From Actinoplanes xinjiangensis (GTDB lineage Bacteria; Actinomycetota; Actinomycetes; Mycobacteriales; Micromonosporaceae), in the NCBI RefSeq assembly GCF_003148685.1, contig NZ_QGGR01000001.1, positions 124,001 to 188,000 of the forward strand: a stretch of 64,000 nucleotides of DNA, in the 5' to 3' direction. The notes beneath the pieces were generated by a model, which searched no databases, was not told the origin of the DNA, and saw only the letters and a list, made by a program, of their open reading frames with translations. The translations under genes were made by a program, and so were the position numbers. Positions 52,828-61,067 of the stretch are shown here, piece after piece. Every line of letters begins with the position of its first letter. Position 1 is the first letter of the stretch.

Positions 52828-54030
52828 TCACTCGTAGCGCAGCGCGTCGATGGGACGCAGGCGTGCGGCGCGGGCGGCGGGCAGGCCGCCGAAGAACAGG
52901 CCGATCGCGATGGACACGCCGACGGCGTACCCGATCGAACTGGGCACGATCACCGGTTTCACCCCGACGATCTCGAACTGGCTCCCGATCAGGGCGGCGG
53001 CGACCCCGAGGGCGCCGCCCAGCACACTCAACAGACTCGCCTCGATCAGGAACTGGGTCAGGATGAGCCGGCGGGGGGCGCCGAGTGCCTTGCGGATGCC
53101 GATCTCCCGGGTCCGCTCGGTCACCGTGACGAGCATGATGTTGGTGATGCCGATCCCACCGACCAGCAGACTGATCGCGGCGACCGCGCCGAGCAGTGTG
53201 GTGAACGTGTCGGCGGTCTCGGTCTGCGTCTCCAGCAGCGACGACGCGTTCTGGATCCGGTACGGGGTGCTGCCCGACGACGCGTCGACGTCCAGCTTCT
53301 GGTCGAGGATCGTGGACACCTCGGACTGGGCGGCGTCCACCTTCTCCGGGCTTGCGGCCTCCACGATGATCGAGGTCAGGGCGCCGTAGCCGGTGAGCAC
53401 CTGCTGCACCGCGGTGAGCGGGGCGACCGCCGTGTCGTTGGCGTCGTTGAAGCCGGTGGAGCTCTTCTCCGCGAGCACCCCGACGATGGTGAACAGCGCG
53501 CCGCCCACGGTGACCTGCTTGTCGATCGGGTCGACGCCGGGGAACAGCTCCTCGGCGACGGTCTGCCCGACCACCACGACCCGCCGGCCCTGGTCCACGT
53601 CGTCATCGCTGAAGGCCGCGCCGCGCCCGACCGGGGTGGTGGAGGCGCTGAACCAGCTCGGCGTGGTGCCGACGAACGTGGCGACCGCATGATCGGAGCC
53701 CTCGTAGGTCATGGTCGCCGACGACGCACTGACCACCGGCGACACCGACCTGACGTCCGGCGCCAGCTCCGGATCGGTCAGGGCGTCGGCCATCTCCTTG
53801 GTGAGGGCGGTGCTGCTGGAACCGCCGCGGCCGGTGCTCATCACGGTGATGGTGTTGGTGCCGAGCGCCTCGATCCGGTCACTGATCGCCTGGGCCGAGC
53901 CGTTGCCGACCGCGACGAGCAGGATGACCGCGGCGACACCGATCAGGATGCCGAGCATGGTCAGGGCGGAGCGCAGCTTGTTGGCCGACAGGCCACGCAG
54001 CGAGAAGCGGACTACCTCGAAGAAGTTCAC
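52828..54030 (-). CDS. MacB-type ABC transporter permease (second cassette)
   Basis: A 400-residue FtsX/MacB permease. It has a first helix SALTMLGILIGVAAVILLVAV, a long extracellular core (~50-270) and three C-terminal helices with VGGIGITNIMLVTVTERTREIGIRKALGA and a final AARLRPIDALRYE. The GTG start overlaps the ATPase stop by four bases. It pairs with the 54027-54848 ATPase. Confidence 0.94.
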   Translation of the reverse strand: MNFFEVVRFSLRGLSANKLRSALTMLGILIGVAAVILLVAVGNGSAQAISDRIEALGTNTITVMSTGRGGSSSTALTKEMADALTDPELAPDVRSVSPVVSASSATMTYEGSDHAVATFVGTTPSWFSASTTPVGRGAAFSDDDVDQGRRVVVVGQTVAEELFPGVDPIDKQVTVGGALFTIVGVLAEKSSTGFNDANDTAVAPLTAVQQVLTGYGALTSIIVEAASPEKVDAAQSEVSTILDQKLDVDASSGSTPYRIQNASSLLETQTETADTFTTLLGAVAAISLLVGGIGITNIMLVTVTERTREIGIRKALGAPRRLILTQFLIEASLLSVLGGALGVAAALIGSQFEIVGVKPVIVPSSIGYAVGVSIAIGLFFGGLPAARAARLRPIDALRYE

Positions 54031-54848
54031 TGGGGGTGTCGCCCTCCGACGGTGTGGACCGGGGCCGGGCCGGCGTCCGGGCGGCGTGCCCGGATGTGCC
54101 CGCCCGCGTCGGCGACGGACTGGTGCGCGATCGCCGCGCCGACCGGCGGCAGGTGGATCGGCGACTGCCGCTGGTCGGTGACGATCGAGCCGTCGACCAG
54201 GCGGATCAGCCGTTTGGCGCGGGCGCCGACCTCGTCCTCGTGCGTGATGATCACGATGGTCCGGCCGGCGGTGCTGAGGTCGTCGAAGACCTGGAGCACG
54301 TCGTCGGTGGACTTCGAGTCCAGGTTGCCGGTGGGCTCGTCGGCCAGCAGCAGGGCCGGCTCGGTGACCAGGGCCCGCGCCACCGCGACACGCTGCTGCT
54401 GGCCACCGGAGAGCTGGTTGGGCTCATGATCGGCACGGCCCGCGAGACCGACGACGTCGAGGGCCTCCATGGCGCGCCGGCGGCGCTGTCCCGGTCTGAC
54501 CCCGGCGTACGCCAGCGGCAGCTCCACGTTGGCCACGGCGCTCGTACGCGGGATGAGGTTGAACGACTGGAAGATGAACCCGATGAGCCGGTTCCGGGCG
54601 AGCGCGAGCTGCCCGTCGGACAGCCTGCTCACGTCCACACCGTCCAGCAGGTACCGCCCGGACGTGGGGATGTCGAGCGCGCCGAGGATGTTCATCAGGG
54701 TCGACTTGCCGGAACCCGACGAGCCCATGATGGCCACGTAGTCGCCACGGTGCACGACGGCGGAGACCCCGCGCAGCGCGTGCACGGTCGCCTCGCCCTG
54801 GCCGTAGATCTTCGTCAGGCCGGTGACCTGGAGGACGGGCCTGGTCAT
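54027..54848 (-). CDS. MacB-type ABC transporter ATP-binding protein (second cassette)
   Basis: A 273-residue ATPase. Walker A is GSSGSGKST (~41-49), the Q-loop FIFQSFNLIP, the signature LSGGQQQRVAVARAL, Walker [13 protein letters not shown] and the H-loop ITHE. About 40 extra residues follow the core (QSPIHLPPVGAAIAHQSVAD), longer than usual. ATG 54848 overlaps the adaptor's stop by four bases. Confidence 0.94.
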   Translation of the reverse strand: MTRPVLQVTGLTKIYGQGEATVHALRGVSAVVHRGDYVAIMGSSGSGKSTLMNILGALDIPTSGRYLLDGVDVSRLSDGQLALARNRLIGFIFQSFNLIPRTSAVANVELPLAYAGVRPGQRRRRAMEALDVVGLAGRADHEPNQLSGGQQQRVAVARALVTEPALLLADEPTGNLDSKSTDDVLQVFDDLSTAGRTIVIITHEDEVGARAKRLIRLVDGSIVTDQRQSPIHLPPVGAAIAHQSVADAGGHIRARRPDAGPAPVHTVGGRHPQ

Positions 54849-56047
54849 CGGGTCCTCCCGCCGCCGGGCGCCGCACCGCCGCCGGTGAGGCCGCCGCCGA
54901 ACCCGGTGCCACCGCCGGGGAACCCGCCGCCGCCCTGCTGGGTGCCGCTGCCCGTACCCGTGGTGGTGGTCTTGACGACGACCTGCTCGCCCGCGGTGAG
55001 CCCGGAGGTGATCTCGGTGGCCGCGTCGCCCTCCAGGCCGATCTCCACCGACCGGTTCTCCTGCACGCCGCCGGCCACCACGGTGACCGTGTGCCGGTTG
55101 CCGACCGTGGTGATCGCCGCGGCGTTGACCAGGACCACGTTCTCCCGGGAGCCGGTGGTGACCGACACCGAGACGGTCTGGCCGACCTTGGCACCGGCCG
55201 GCACCTTGTCCAGGGTGAGCGTGACGCCGTAGGTGACCACACTGTCGGCGGTGGTCGCGGACGGGTCGATGGCGGCGACCTCGGCACTCTGCGAGGTGCC
55301 ACTGAGCGCGTTCCAGGTGACCGTGGCGACCTGGCCGTCCTTGAGGCTCGTGGCGTCGGCCTCGGCGAAGGCGGCCGTGACCTGCATTCTGGTGAGGTCG
55401 GCGATCTCGATGAAGCCGCTGGTGCTGCTCGAGGTGCTTGCGCTCGACGAACCACCACCGGAGGACCCGCCGCCGGACGAGCTGGAACCGGACGCACTGC
55501 TTCCGGCGGCCGAGCCGCCGAGCGTGCCGTTGACCGCGGTGACGGTGCCGGCCATCGGGGCGGTCAGGGTGGTCCCCTCGACCGCCGCCTCGGCCTCGTC
55601 GACGGCCAGATCGGCCTCGGTGACCTGGTTCTCGGCGTCGGAGGTGTCCGAGCCGGCCTCCTCGGCGCGGTCCAGGGCGTCCTGGGCGGCGTCGAGGTCG
55701 GCCTCGGCGGCGTCCAGCGCGCGCTGGGCGGCGGCCGGATCGACCTTGGCCAGCACCTGGCCCTTCTTGACCCGGGCACCGACCTTGACGCTGATCGAGG
55801 TGACCGTGCCGCTGGTGGCGAAGGTGGCGCTGGCGGTGCTGGCGCTCTCCAGGGTGCCGTCCGCGGTCGCGGTCCTGGTGACCGTGCCCTGCTGGACGGT
55901 GACCGTTCGCTCGGCGGCCGTCGCGGCCGTCGCCCCGTCGTCGGTTCCGGAAAATGTCTCGTACACCGTATAGGCCCCGGCGACGAGCACGGCGCCGATC
56001 ACGGCGTTGACCACCACCGACGGGTGGCGGCTCAGGCGTACCTTCAT
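54845..56047 (-). CDS. MacA/HlyD-type adaptor protein (second cassette)
   Basis: A 400-residue adaptor. A membrane anchor (VVVNAVIGAVLVAGAYTVYE) is followed by a lipoyl/barrel-sandwich half, a coiled-coil hairpin (AAAQRALDAAEADLDAAQDAL, then ENQVTEADLAVDEAEAAVEG), a second half, a Ser/Gly-rich loop (~190-215) and a Gly-rich C-terminus (GGGFPGGGTGFGGG). ATG 56047 is preferred to GTG 56056. It follows the kinase gene by 66 bases. The Ser/Gly loop interrupts the lipoyl half in an unusual way. Confidence 0.87.
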   Translation of the reverse strand: MKVRLSRHPSVVVNAVIGAVLVAGAYTVYETFSGTDDGATAATAAERTVTVQQGTVTRTATADGTLESASTASATFATSGTVTSISVKVGARVKKGQVLAKVDPAAAQRALDAAEADLDAAQDALDRAEEAGSDTSDAENQVTEADLAVDEAEAAVEGTTLTAPMAGTVTAVNGTLGGSAAGSSASGSSSSGGGSSGGGSSSASTSSSTSGFIEIADLTRMQVTAAFAEADATSLKDGQVATVTWNALSGTSQSAEVAAIDPSATTADSVVTYGVTLTLDKVPAGAKVGQTVSVSVTTGSRENVVLVNAAAITTVGNRHTVTVVAGGVQENRSVEIGLEGDAATEITSGLTAGEQVVVKTTTTGTGSGTQQGGGGFPGGGTGFGGGLTGGGAAPGGGRTR

Positions 56048-56090
56048 GGCGCACACTCTGGGGCCGCGGGCTATGAGGAGGTTCGGCGCA

Positions 56091-56099
56091 ACCTGGGAG
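56091..56099 (+). promoter_or_regulatory. candidate response-regulator motif upstream of the adaptor gene
   Basis: ACCTGGGAG lies 44 bases outside the adaptor start and is repeated exactly at 59605-59613; near copies occur at 58300 (ACCTATGAG) and, reversed, near 59637. These are the promoter regions of one operon, so they may be sites of its response regulator. Confidence 0.4.
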
Positions 56100-56112
56100 C
56101 CACCTCAAAACC

Positions 56113-57525
56113 TCACCCGGTGTCACCGACAGCGGGTAGCGTCACACGGAACGTGGCCCCGCCGCCGGGAGTCTCGCTCAGCTCCACCCGGCCGCCGTGC
56201 TGCCGCACGATGGCCGCCACGATCGCCAGGCCCAGCCCGGAGCCGCCGCCGTTGGCCCGGGACCGGCTCGGGTCGGCCCGGTAGAGCCGCTCGAAGATGC
56301 GGGGCGCGTGCTCCGCCGGCACACCCGGGCCGTCGTCGCAGACCGCCAGCACGGCCTCGTCGCCGTCCAGCCCGACCCGGACGGTCACGGTCGTCCCCGC
56401 CGGGGTGTGGCTCAGCGCGTTGGCGACCAGGTTCGTCACCACCTGCCGCAGCCCGTGGTCGTCGCCGAGCACGGTCGCCGGCTCGAACGTGTCCTCGGCG
56501 TCGCTGAGCCCGGCGAGCAGCACCTGACGGCCCGGCATCCGGGCGTACGCGTCGCGGATCGTCTCGGCCGCGATCTCCAGCAGATCGATACGGCGCAGGT
56601 CGAGGGTACGGTGCTGGTCCATCCGGGCCAGCCGCAGCAGGTCCTCGACCAGCACCGCCATCCGCGCCGACTCGGCCTCGATCCGGCCCACTGTCTCGTC
56701 CAGCTGGGGGCCGGGCGGGGCGCCGCCGCGGCGGTACAGCTCGGCCCAGCCGCGGATCGAGGTGAGCGGGGTACGCAGCTCGTGCGAGGCGTCCGCGACG
56801 AACTGCCGCAGCCGCTGCTCCGAGGCGGTACGCGCGTCGACCTCCCCCTCGATGCGGGTGAGCATCGCGTTCAGGGCGAGACCGAGACGGCCCGGTTCGG
56901 TGTGCGGGTCGGTGCCGGGCACCCGGCCGGACAGGTTGCCGCCGGAGATGTCGGTGGCCACCGCCTCCATCTCGGTGAGCGGCCGCAAGCCGATCCGCAC
57001 CACGAACGCCGCACCGAACCCGAGCAGCGTCAGCACCAGCAGCATCACCCCGGCGTCGATGAGCATCAGCTGGTCGGTGGTCTGCTCGACCTCCACCAGC
57101 GCATAGCCGACGAGCGCCCGCTCCCCGGTGCCGGCGATGTCGACCGTCAGCACCCGCCAGTCGGAGCCGCCGGCGGTCGACACCGTGTAGGGCCGGCCCG
57201 CCGTGTCCGCGACAGCGCCGGGGGCGGGCCTGGTCTCGTCGACCGGCGAACTACGGGCGGTGTCGAAGGTCCCGTCGACGGCGTAGAAGTACATGATCTG
57301 GTCGGGGCCGAGACCACGGAAGCGGCCCGGACGGGGACCGAGCCCGGGACCGATGTCGGACAACGGCCGGCTGATGCCGACGAGCTGATCATCGACCCGG
57401 TCCACCAGGTACTTCCTGATCAGCAGTACGCCGACGACGTTCGCCACCACCAGCGCGATGCCCGACAACACGGCCACGACCAGGACGAGCCGGGATTTCA
57501 GCGTCCAGAACCGCCACGGGATCAA
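56113..57525 (-). CDS. sensor histidine kinase of the second MacAB operon
   Basis: A 470-residue kinase. First membrane helix ~13-36, an extracellular sensor, second helix ~178-200, and a HAMP-like region (PLTEMEAVATDISGGNLSGRV). The phospho-acceptor is QFVADASHELRTPLTSI. The HATPase shows GLRQVVTNLVANALSH, DDGPGVPAEHAPRIFERLYR and GGGSGLGLAIVAAI. TTG 57525 is chosen: it overlaps the regulator's TGA by three bases and starts at the basic N-region; no ATG or GTG fits closely. Confidence 0.9.
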   Translation of the reverse strand: MIPWRFWTLKSRLVLVVAVLSGIALVVANVVGVLLIRKYLVDRVDDQLVGISRPLSDIGPGLGPRPGRFRGLGPDQIMYFYAVDGTFDTARSSPVDETRPAPGAVADTAGRPYTVSTAGGSDWRVLTVDIAGTGERALVGYALVEVEQTTDQLMLIDAGVMLLVLTLLGFGAAFVVRIGLRPLTEMEAVATDISGGNLSGRVPGTDPHTEPGRLGLALNAMLTRIEGEVDARTASEQRLRQFVADASHELRTPLTSIRGWAELYRRGGAPPGPQLDETVGRIEAESARMAVLVEDLLRLARMDQHRTLDLRRIDLLEIAAETIRDAYARMPGRQVLLAGLSDAEDTFEPATVLGDDHGLRQVVTNLVANALSHTPAGTTVTVRVGLDGDEAVLAVCDDGPGVPAEHAPRIFERLYRADPSRSRANGGGSGLGLAIVAAIVRQHGGRVELSETPGGGATFRVTLPAVGDTG

Positions 57526-58244
57526 TCGTCGCTTCGGGGCAGGCGCAACGCGTACCCCACTCCCCGCACCGTGTGGATCAGCGGCGGATCGGTCCGGTCG
57601 ATCTTCCGGCGCAGGTAGTAGACGTAGGACTCCACGATGCGACCGTCGCCGCCGAAGTCGTACTTCCACACCCGGTCCAGGATCTGCGCCTTGCTGACCA
57701 CCCGGCCCGCGTTGATCATCAGGTACCGCAGCAGGTTGAACTCGGTCGGGGACAGCTCGATCAGCCGGCCCGAGCGCCGCACCTCGTGAGCGTCCTCGTC
57801 CAGTTCCAGGTCCGCGTACCGCAGCACCCCGGTGTCCTCCCGCGGCTCCTCCGGCAGGCTGCGGCGCAGGATCGCGCGTATCCGTAACACGACCTCCTCG
57901 AGACTGAACGGCTTGGTGACATAGTCGTCCGCGCCGGCTGACAGCCCCAGGATGCGATCCTCCACCGCGTCACGGGCGGTCAGGAACAGGACCGGAACCC
58001 GATGGCCGGCGGCACGCAACCGCCGGGCCACCTCGACCCCGTCGACGTCCGGAAGCATCACGTCGAGGACGATCAGATCCGGCTCGAACTCCTGCACCGC
58101 CACGAGAGCGCCGTGCCCGCTCTCGGCGACGCGGACGTCGAAGGCGACCAGCCGCAGCGTCGCGCTGAGCAGCGCGGAGATGTTCGGCTCGTCATCGACG
58201 ACCAGGACCCGGAAGGGCCGGGGCGCGGCGTCACTGAGAGTCAT
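57522..58244 (-). CDS. OmpR-type response regulator of the second MacAB operon
   Basis: A 240-residue regulator. The receiver shows VLVVDDEPNISALL, phospho-acceptor in LIVLDVMLPDVDG, FLTARDAVEDR and YVTKPFSLEE. The winged helix ends ESYVYYLRRKIDRTDPPLIHTVRGVGYAL. ATG 58244 is used. It is followed by the kinase (TTGA overlap) and preceded, 84 bases away, by another adaptor gene on the same strand, so all may share one operon. Confidence 0.93.
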   Translation of the reverse strand: MTLSDAAPRPFRVLVVDDEPNISALLSATLRLVAFDVRVAESGHGALVAVQEFEPDLIVLDVMLPDVDGVEVARRLRAAGHRVPVLFLTARDAVEDRILGLSAGADDYVTKPFSLEEVVLRIRAILRRSLPEEPREDTGVLRYADLELDEDAHEVRRSGRLIELSPTEFNLLRYLMINAGRVVSKAQILDRVWKYDFGGDGRIVESYVYYLRRKIDRTDPPLIHTVRGVGYALRLPRSDD

Positions 58245-58327
58245 GGGACCACGGGTATCGGAGAGCACCGTACAGAACTATCAGCGCTTTCTTTGAATGA
58301 CCTATGAGCCGGTGGGGAGAACGCTGC

Positions 58328-59560
58328 TCACCAGGACTTGACCACCGGGTCACCCTCGGTGATCCCGGCGACGATCTCGGTGTACTGGTCGCCCCGCAAA
58401 CCCAACGTGACCTGCACCTCGGCGCCGTTGCTGAGAACGGTTCCGCTGTCCCCGGACACATCGTGCACCGCCGTACTCGGTACCCGCAGCACCTCCTCCT
58501 TGCTTCCGGTCGTCACCCGTACGTTGGCGCTCTGCCCGACGAGCAGTTCGTCCGGCGCGTCGTCGAACGACAGCACCACACCGAACCGGGTCAGCGTGCC
58601 GTCGCTGGTGCCGACCGGGTCGACCTGCACCACTGTCGCGCCGAACGTCTCGCCGGGCCGGTCGGCGAGGGTGATCACCGCCTTCTGGGTGACCTCCAGG
58701 TGGTCGGCGTCGGCCTCCGGGAAGTCGGCGCTGATCTGCATGTCGTAGACGTCGGCCAGGGTGATGAACGCCGAACCGGACGTGGCGGTGCTGCCCACCC
58801 GGCCGCTCACCGAGAGGATCTTCCCGGCGATCGGGGCCCTGATCGCCGCGCCCGCCAGGTTCTCCTCGGCCTCCTCCAGTGCCACCTCGGCGGCGTTGAC
58901 CCGCTGCTGGGCGCTGAGGATCGCGTCACCACCCGACGAGCCGCCCCGGGTGCCGCCCTCGCCGTTGCCCGACGGGGAACAGGTCTTCGTGGCGGAGGTC
59001 CGCGGTTTGACCGTCTTCGTCGCCGACGGTGACACGGTGGGCGAGGCCGAAGCCGGCGGTCCGGCCGTCTTCGTCGCCGATGGTGACGGCGAAACCGACG
59101 CGGACACCGATGCCGAAACCGATGTGGTGTACGCGGCCGCCACGTCGCAACCGGACGAGGTGGTGGACGTGGCCGCCGACCGGGCCGACTCCAGCGCGTC
59201 ATAGGCGTCCGACAGCGCCGACGAGGCGTCGTCGACCTTCTCCGCCGCGGCCGTGTCGTCGACGGTGGCCAGCACCTGCCCGGCGGTGACCGTGTTACCG
59301 GCCCGGACCTCGACGGTCTCCACCTCGGCCGACACCGCGAACGACAGACTGCGCGTCTGCGCCGCCTGAAGCGTGCCGGTGGTGGCGACCGCGGTGGTCA
59401 CCGCGCCCCTGTCGGCCCTGACGATCTCGGCCGCCTTCGACTCCTCCCGCGCCGCGCCGGCCGTCAGCGCACGCACCACGCCGAAGGCGATCAGCGCGAG
59501 CACGACGACCGCCACGGCGAGCCAGATCAGACGCCGGCGACCGGCCAGTGCAACACCCAT
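58328..59560 (-). CDS. second MacA/HlyD-type adaptor protein of the same operon
   Basis: A 410-residue adaptor. A membrane anchor (LIWLAVAVVVLALIAFGVV) is followed by a lipoyl half, a coiled-coil arm (EKVDDASSALSDAYDALESA), an inserted Ser/Pro/Thr-rich linker of about 75 residues bounded by two cysteines (SSGCDVA and KTCSPSG), the returning arm (DAILSAQQRVNAAEVALEEAEENL) and barrel strands. It is unlike the adaptor at 54845 in detail. Two adaptors flank one two-component system and only one ABC ATPase/permease pair is present. Confidence 0.87.
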   Translation of the reverse strand: MGVALAGRRRLIWLAVAVVVLALIAFGVVRALTAGAAREESKAAEIVRADRGAVTTAVATTGTLQAAQTRSLSFAVSAEVETVEVRAGNTVTAGQVLATVDDTAAAEKVDDASSALSDAYDALESARSAATSTTSSGCDVAAAYTTSVSASVSASVSPSPSATKTAGPPASASPTVSPSATKTVKPRTSATKTCSPSGNGEGGTRGGSSGGDAILSAQQRVNAAEVALEEAEENLAGAAIRAPIAGKILSVSGRVGSTATSGSAFITLADVYDMQISADFPEADADHLEVTQKAVITLADRPGETFGATVVQVDPVGTSDGTLTRFGVVLSFDDAPDELLVGQSANVRVTTGSKEEVLRVPSTAVHDVSGDSGTVLSNGAEVQVTLGLRGDQYTEIVAGITEGDPVVKSW

Positions 59561-59603
59561 GGTCGCCGAGTGTGCCGAGTGGTCCTCGCCGCGGGCTCGG
59601 TCC

Positions 59604-59646
59604 TACCTGGGAGTTCGCTCGGAGCGCCGGAAGGCGTTCTTAGGTA
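59604..59646. promoter_or_regulatory. inverted repeat between the adaptor and lipoprotein genes
   Basis: TACCTGGGAG (59604-59613) faces TTCTTAGGTA (59637-59646), which reads TACCTAAGAA on the other strand. The pair lies in the 174-base divergent region and shares ACCTGGGAG with 56091. Confidence 0.45.
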
Positions 59647-59734
59647 ACTCCTAGGGCCGTCCGACCTTGCGCACAGGTGCGGCCGCTTTTCTTCACACGT
59701 CCGGAGCACCAGTGCCGATTTAAGGAGATTCCCC

Positions 59735-60376
59735 GTGCCGGTGATCAGTTCGAAGGCGCCCCGCCGCACCGTAGCCGTCGTCGCGGTCTCGGTCGCCATG
59801 CTGTTCACGGCGGCGTGCGGCTCGGACGAGGCGACCACCGACGACAGCGGCACCACCGGTCAGAACGGCGGCGGTGACAGCGCGTTCGCGGCGTACATCA
59901 GCTGTCTCAACGAGAACGGCGTCACCGTCACCATGCCGTCCGGTGGTCCCGGCGGCGGCACCCGCCCGTCCGGCGCACCCGACGGCGTCCGCCCCTCCGG
60001 CGGCCCCGGCGGCGGGGAGTCCGGAGTGCTCCCGTCCGGCCGGCCGCGGCCCTCCGGCAGCGCCGGCCAGCGCGGTGGCGGCGGTTTCCCCGGCGGTGGC
60101 GGCTTCAGCAAGCCCGAGGGCGTCGACGACGCGACCTGGCAGAAGGCCCAGGAGGCGTGCGCGTCGGTGCGGCCCAGCATGGGCGCCGGGCGTGGCAATA
60201 GCGGTGGAGGCAACGGCAACGGCGGTGGTGGCCGCGGTGCGAACGCCGCCTACGAGAACTGCCTCAAGGAGAACGGCGTCACCGACACCACGAACCCGGA
60301 CACCTCCGACGCGACGGTGAAGAAGGCCGTCGAGACCTGCTCGGTCCTCAAACCGATCGCCACCGCGACCTCCTGA
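59735..60376 (+). CDS. lipoprotein with duplicated two-cysteine module, second MacAB operon
   Basis: A 213-residue lipoprotein with lipobox FTAAC (cysteine ~29). Two copies of a module occur: YISCLNENGVTV ... AQEACASVRP and YENCLKENGVTD ... AVETCSVLKP, with a Gly/Pro/Ser-rich insert inside the first. The same module appears twice in the lipoprotein at 35653. AAGGAG precedes the GTG by 7 bases. It is divergent from the adaptor gene, with candidate operators between them. Function unknown; secreted actinomycete proteins with a C-x-x-x-x-G-V motif often accompany MacAB genes. Confidence 0.85.
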   Translation: MPVISSKAPRRTVAVVAVSVAMLFTAACGSDEATTDDSGTTGQNGGGDSAFAAYISCLNENGVTVTMPSGGPGGGTRPSGAPDGVRPSGGPGGGESGVLPSGRPRPSGSAGQRGGGGFPGGGGFSKPEGVDDATWQKAQEACASVRPSMGAGRGNSGGGNGNGGGGRGANAAYENCLKENGVTDTTNPDTSDATVKKAVETCSVLKPIATATS

Positions 60377-60396
60377 GAGCCCGCACCACCAGGCCA

Positions 60397-60442
60397 CCGT
60401 GCCGGCGTCGCGCGTCCCCCCGTCGATGCGACGCCGGCACGG
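60397..60442. terminator. hairpin terminator with a spare right arm downstream
   Basis: A perfect 15-base stem, CCGTGCCGGCGTCGC (60397-60411) with GCGACGCCGGCACGG (60428-60442), followed by TTTCT. A second copy of the right arm at 60473-60487, followed by TTCC, could pair with the same left arm. It ends the lipoprotein gene and faces the convergent gene at 60504. Confidence 0.85.
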
Positions 60443-60503
60443 TTTCTCCGCACGGCCCGCGTGCCCGCCGATGCGACGCCGGCACGGTTCCTCCCGGGGG
60501 CCC

Positions 60504-61010
60504 TCACCGCGGCGCGGGCGGCCGGGCCGTGTCCAGCACGTCCTGGACCAGAGCACGGTCGGGCCCGGCCGCGTACACCGCCAGATCACCGGCGTACACG
60601 TACCCCACCCAGGTGTCGCCCTTGCCCTTCTGCACGCCCGGCCGGTGCGCCGGGTCGAACGTGGCCGCCCCGTAGAAGACGACCCCGGTGGTCAGCCTGC
60701 ACGGGGGTGACCCGGCCGGCTGCCACTGCACGAACTCGAACTCGCAGCCCCGGCTCTCCGCGCGCACCCAGTCGGCCGGCACGTCCACCTGCACATCCCG
60801 GTACTCGATGGTCTGCCGGTCGTCACCCGGCCGGGGCTCCGCGGACGTGGCGGGTGGCGGGGAGACGGTGGCGGCGGAGGTCGCCGGGGTCCCGACCACG
60901 GTGGACTGTTCGTCATCGCCGGGAGTACAGCCGGCGAGGGCGGCGACGATCACGGCGAGAGCAGCCGCCGACACGTGCCGGGCGGGACGCGAACCGGTCA
61001 TGGAAGTCAT
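60504..61010 (-). CDS. lipoprotein of unknown function
   Basis: A 168-residue lipoprotein with lipobox ALAGC (cysteine ~28) and a Ser/Thr/Pro linker. The mature domain opens TIEYRDVQVDVPADWVRAE and has two cysteines (GCEFEF and PPCRL). It contains YVYAGDLAVYAAGPD near the end. ATG 61010 is used; ATG 61001 is also possible. I do not recognise the family. Confidence 0.75.
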   Translation of the reverse strand: MTSMTGSRPARHVSAAALAVIVAALAGCTPGDDEQSTVVGTPATSAATVSPPPATSAEPRPGDDRQTIEYRDVQVDVPADWVRAESRGCEFEFVQWQPAGSPPCRLTTGVVFYGAATFDPAHRPGVQKGKGDTWVGYVYAGDLAVYAAGPDRALVQDVLDTARPPAPR

Positions 61011-61067
61011 CGTGCTCTGACGGCCACCGGTGCGGTCGAGTTCCGGCCATCGGATCCGGCCCGCGTC

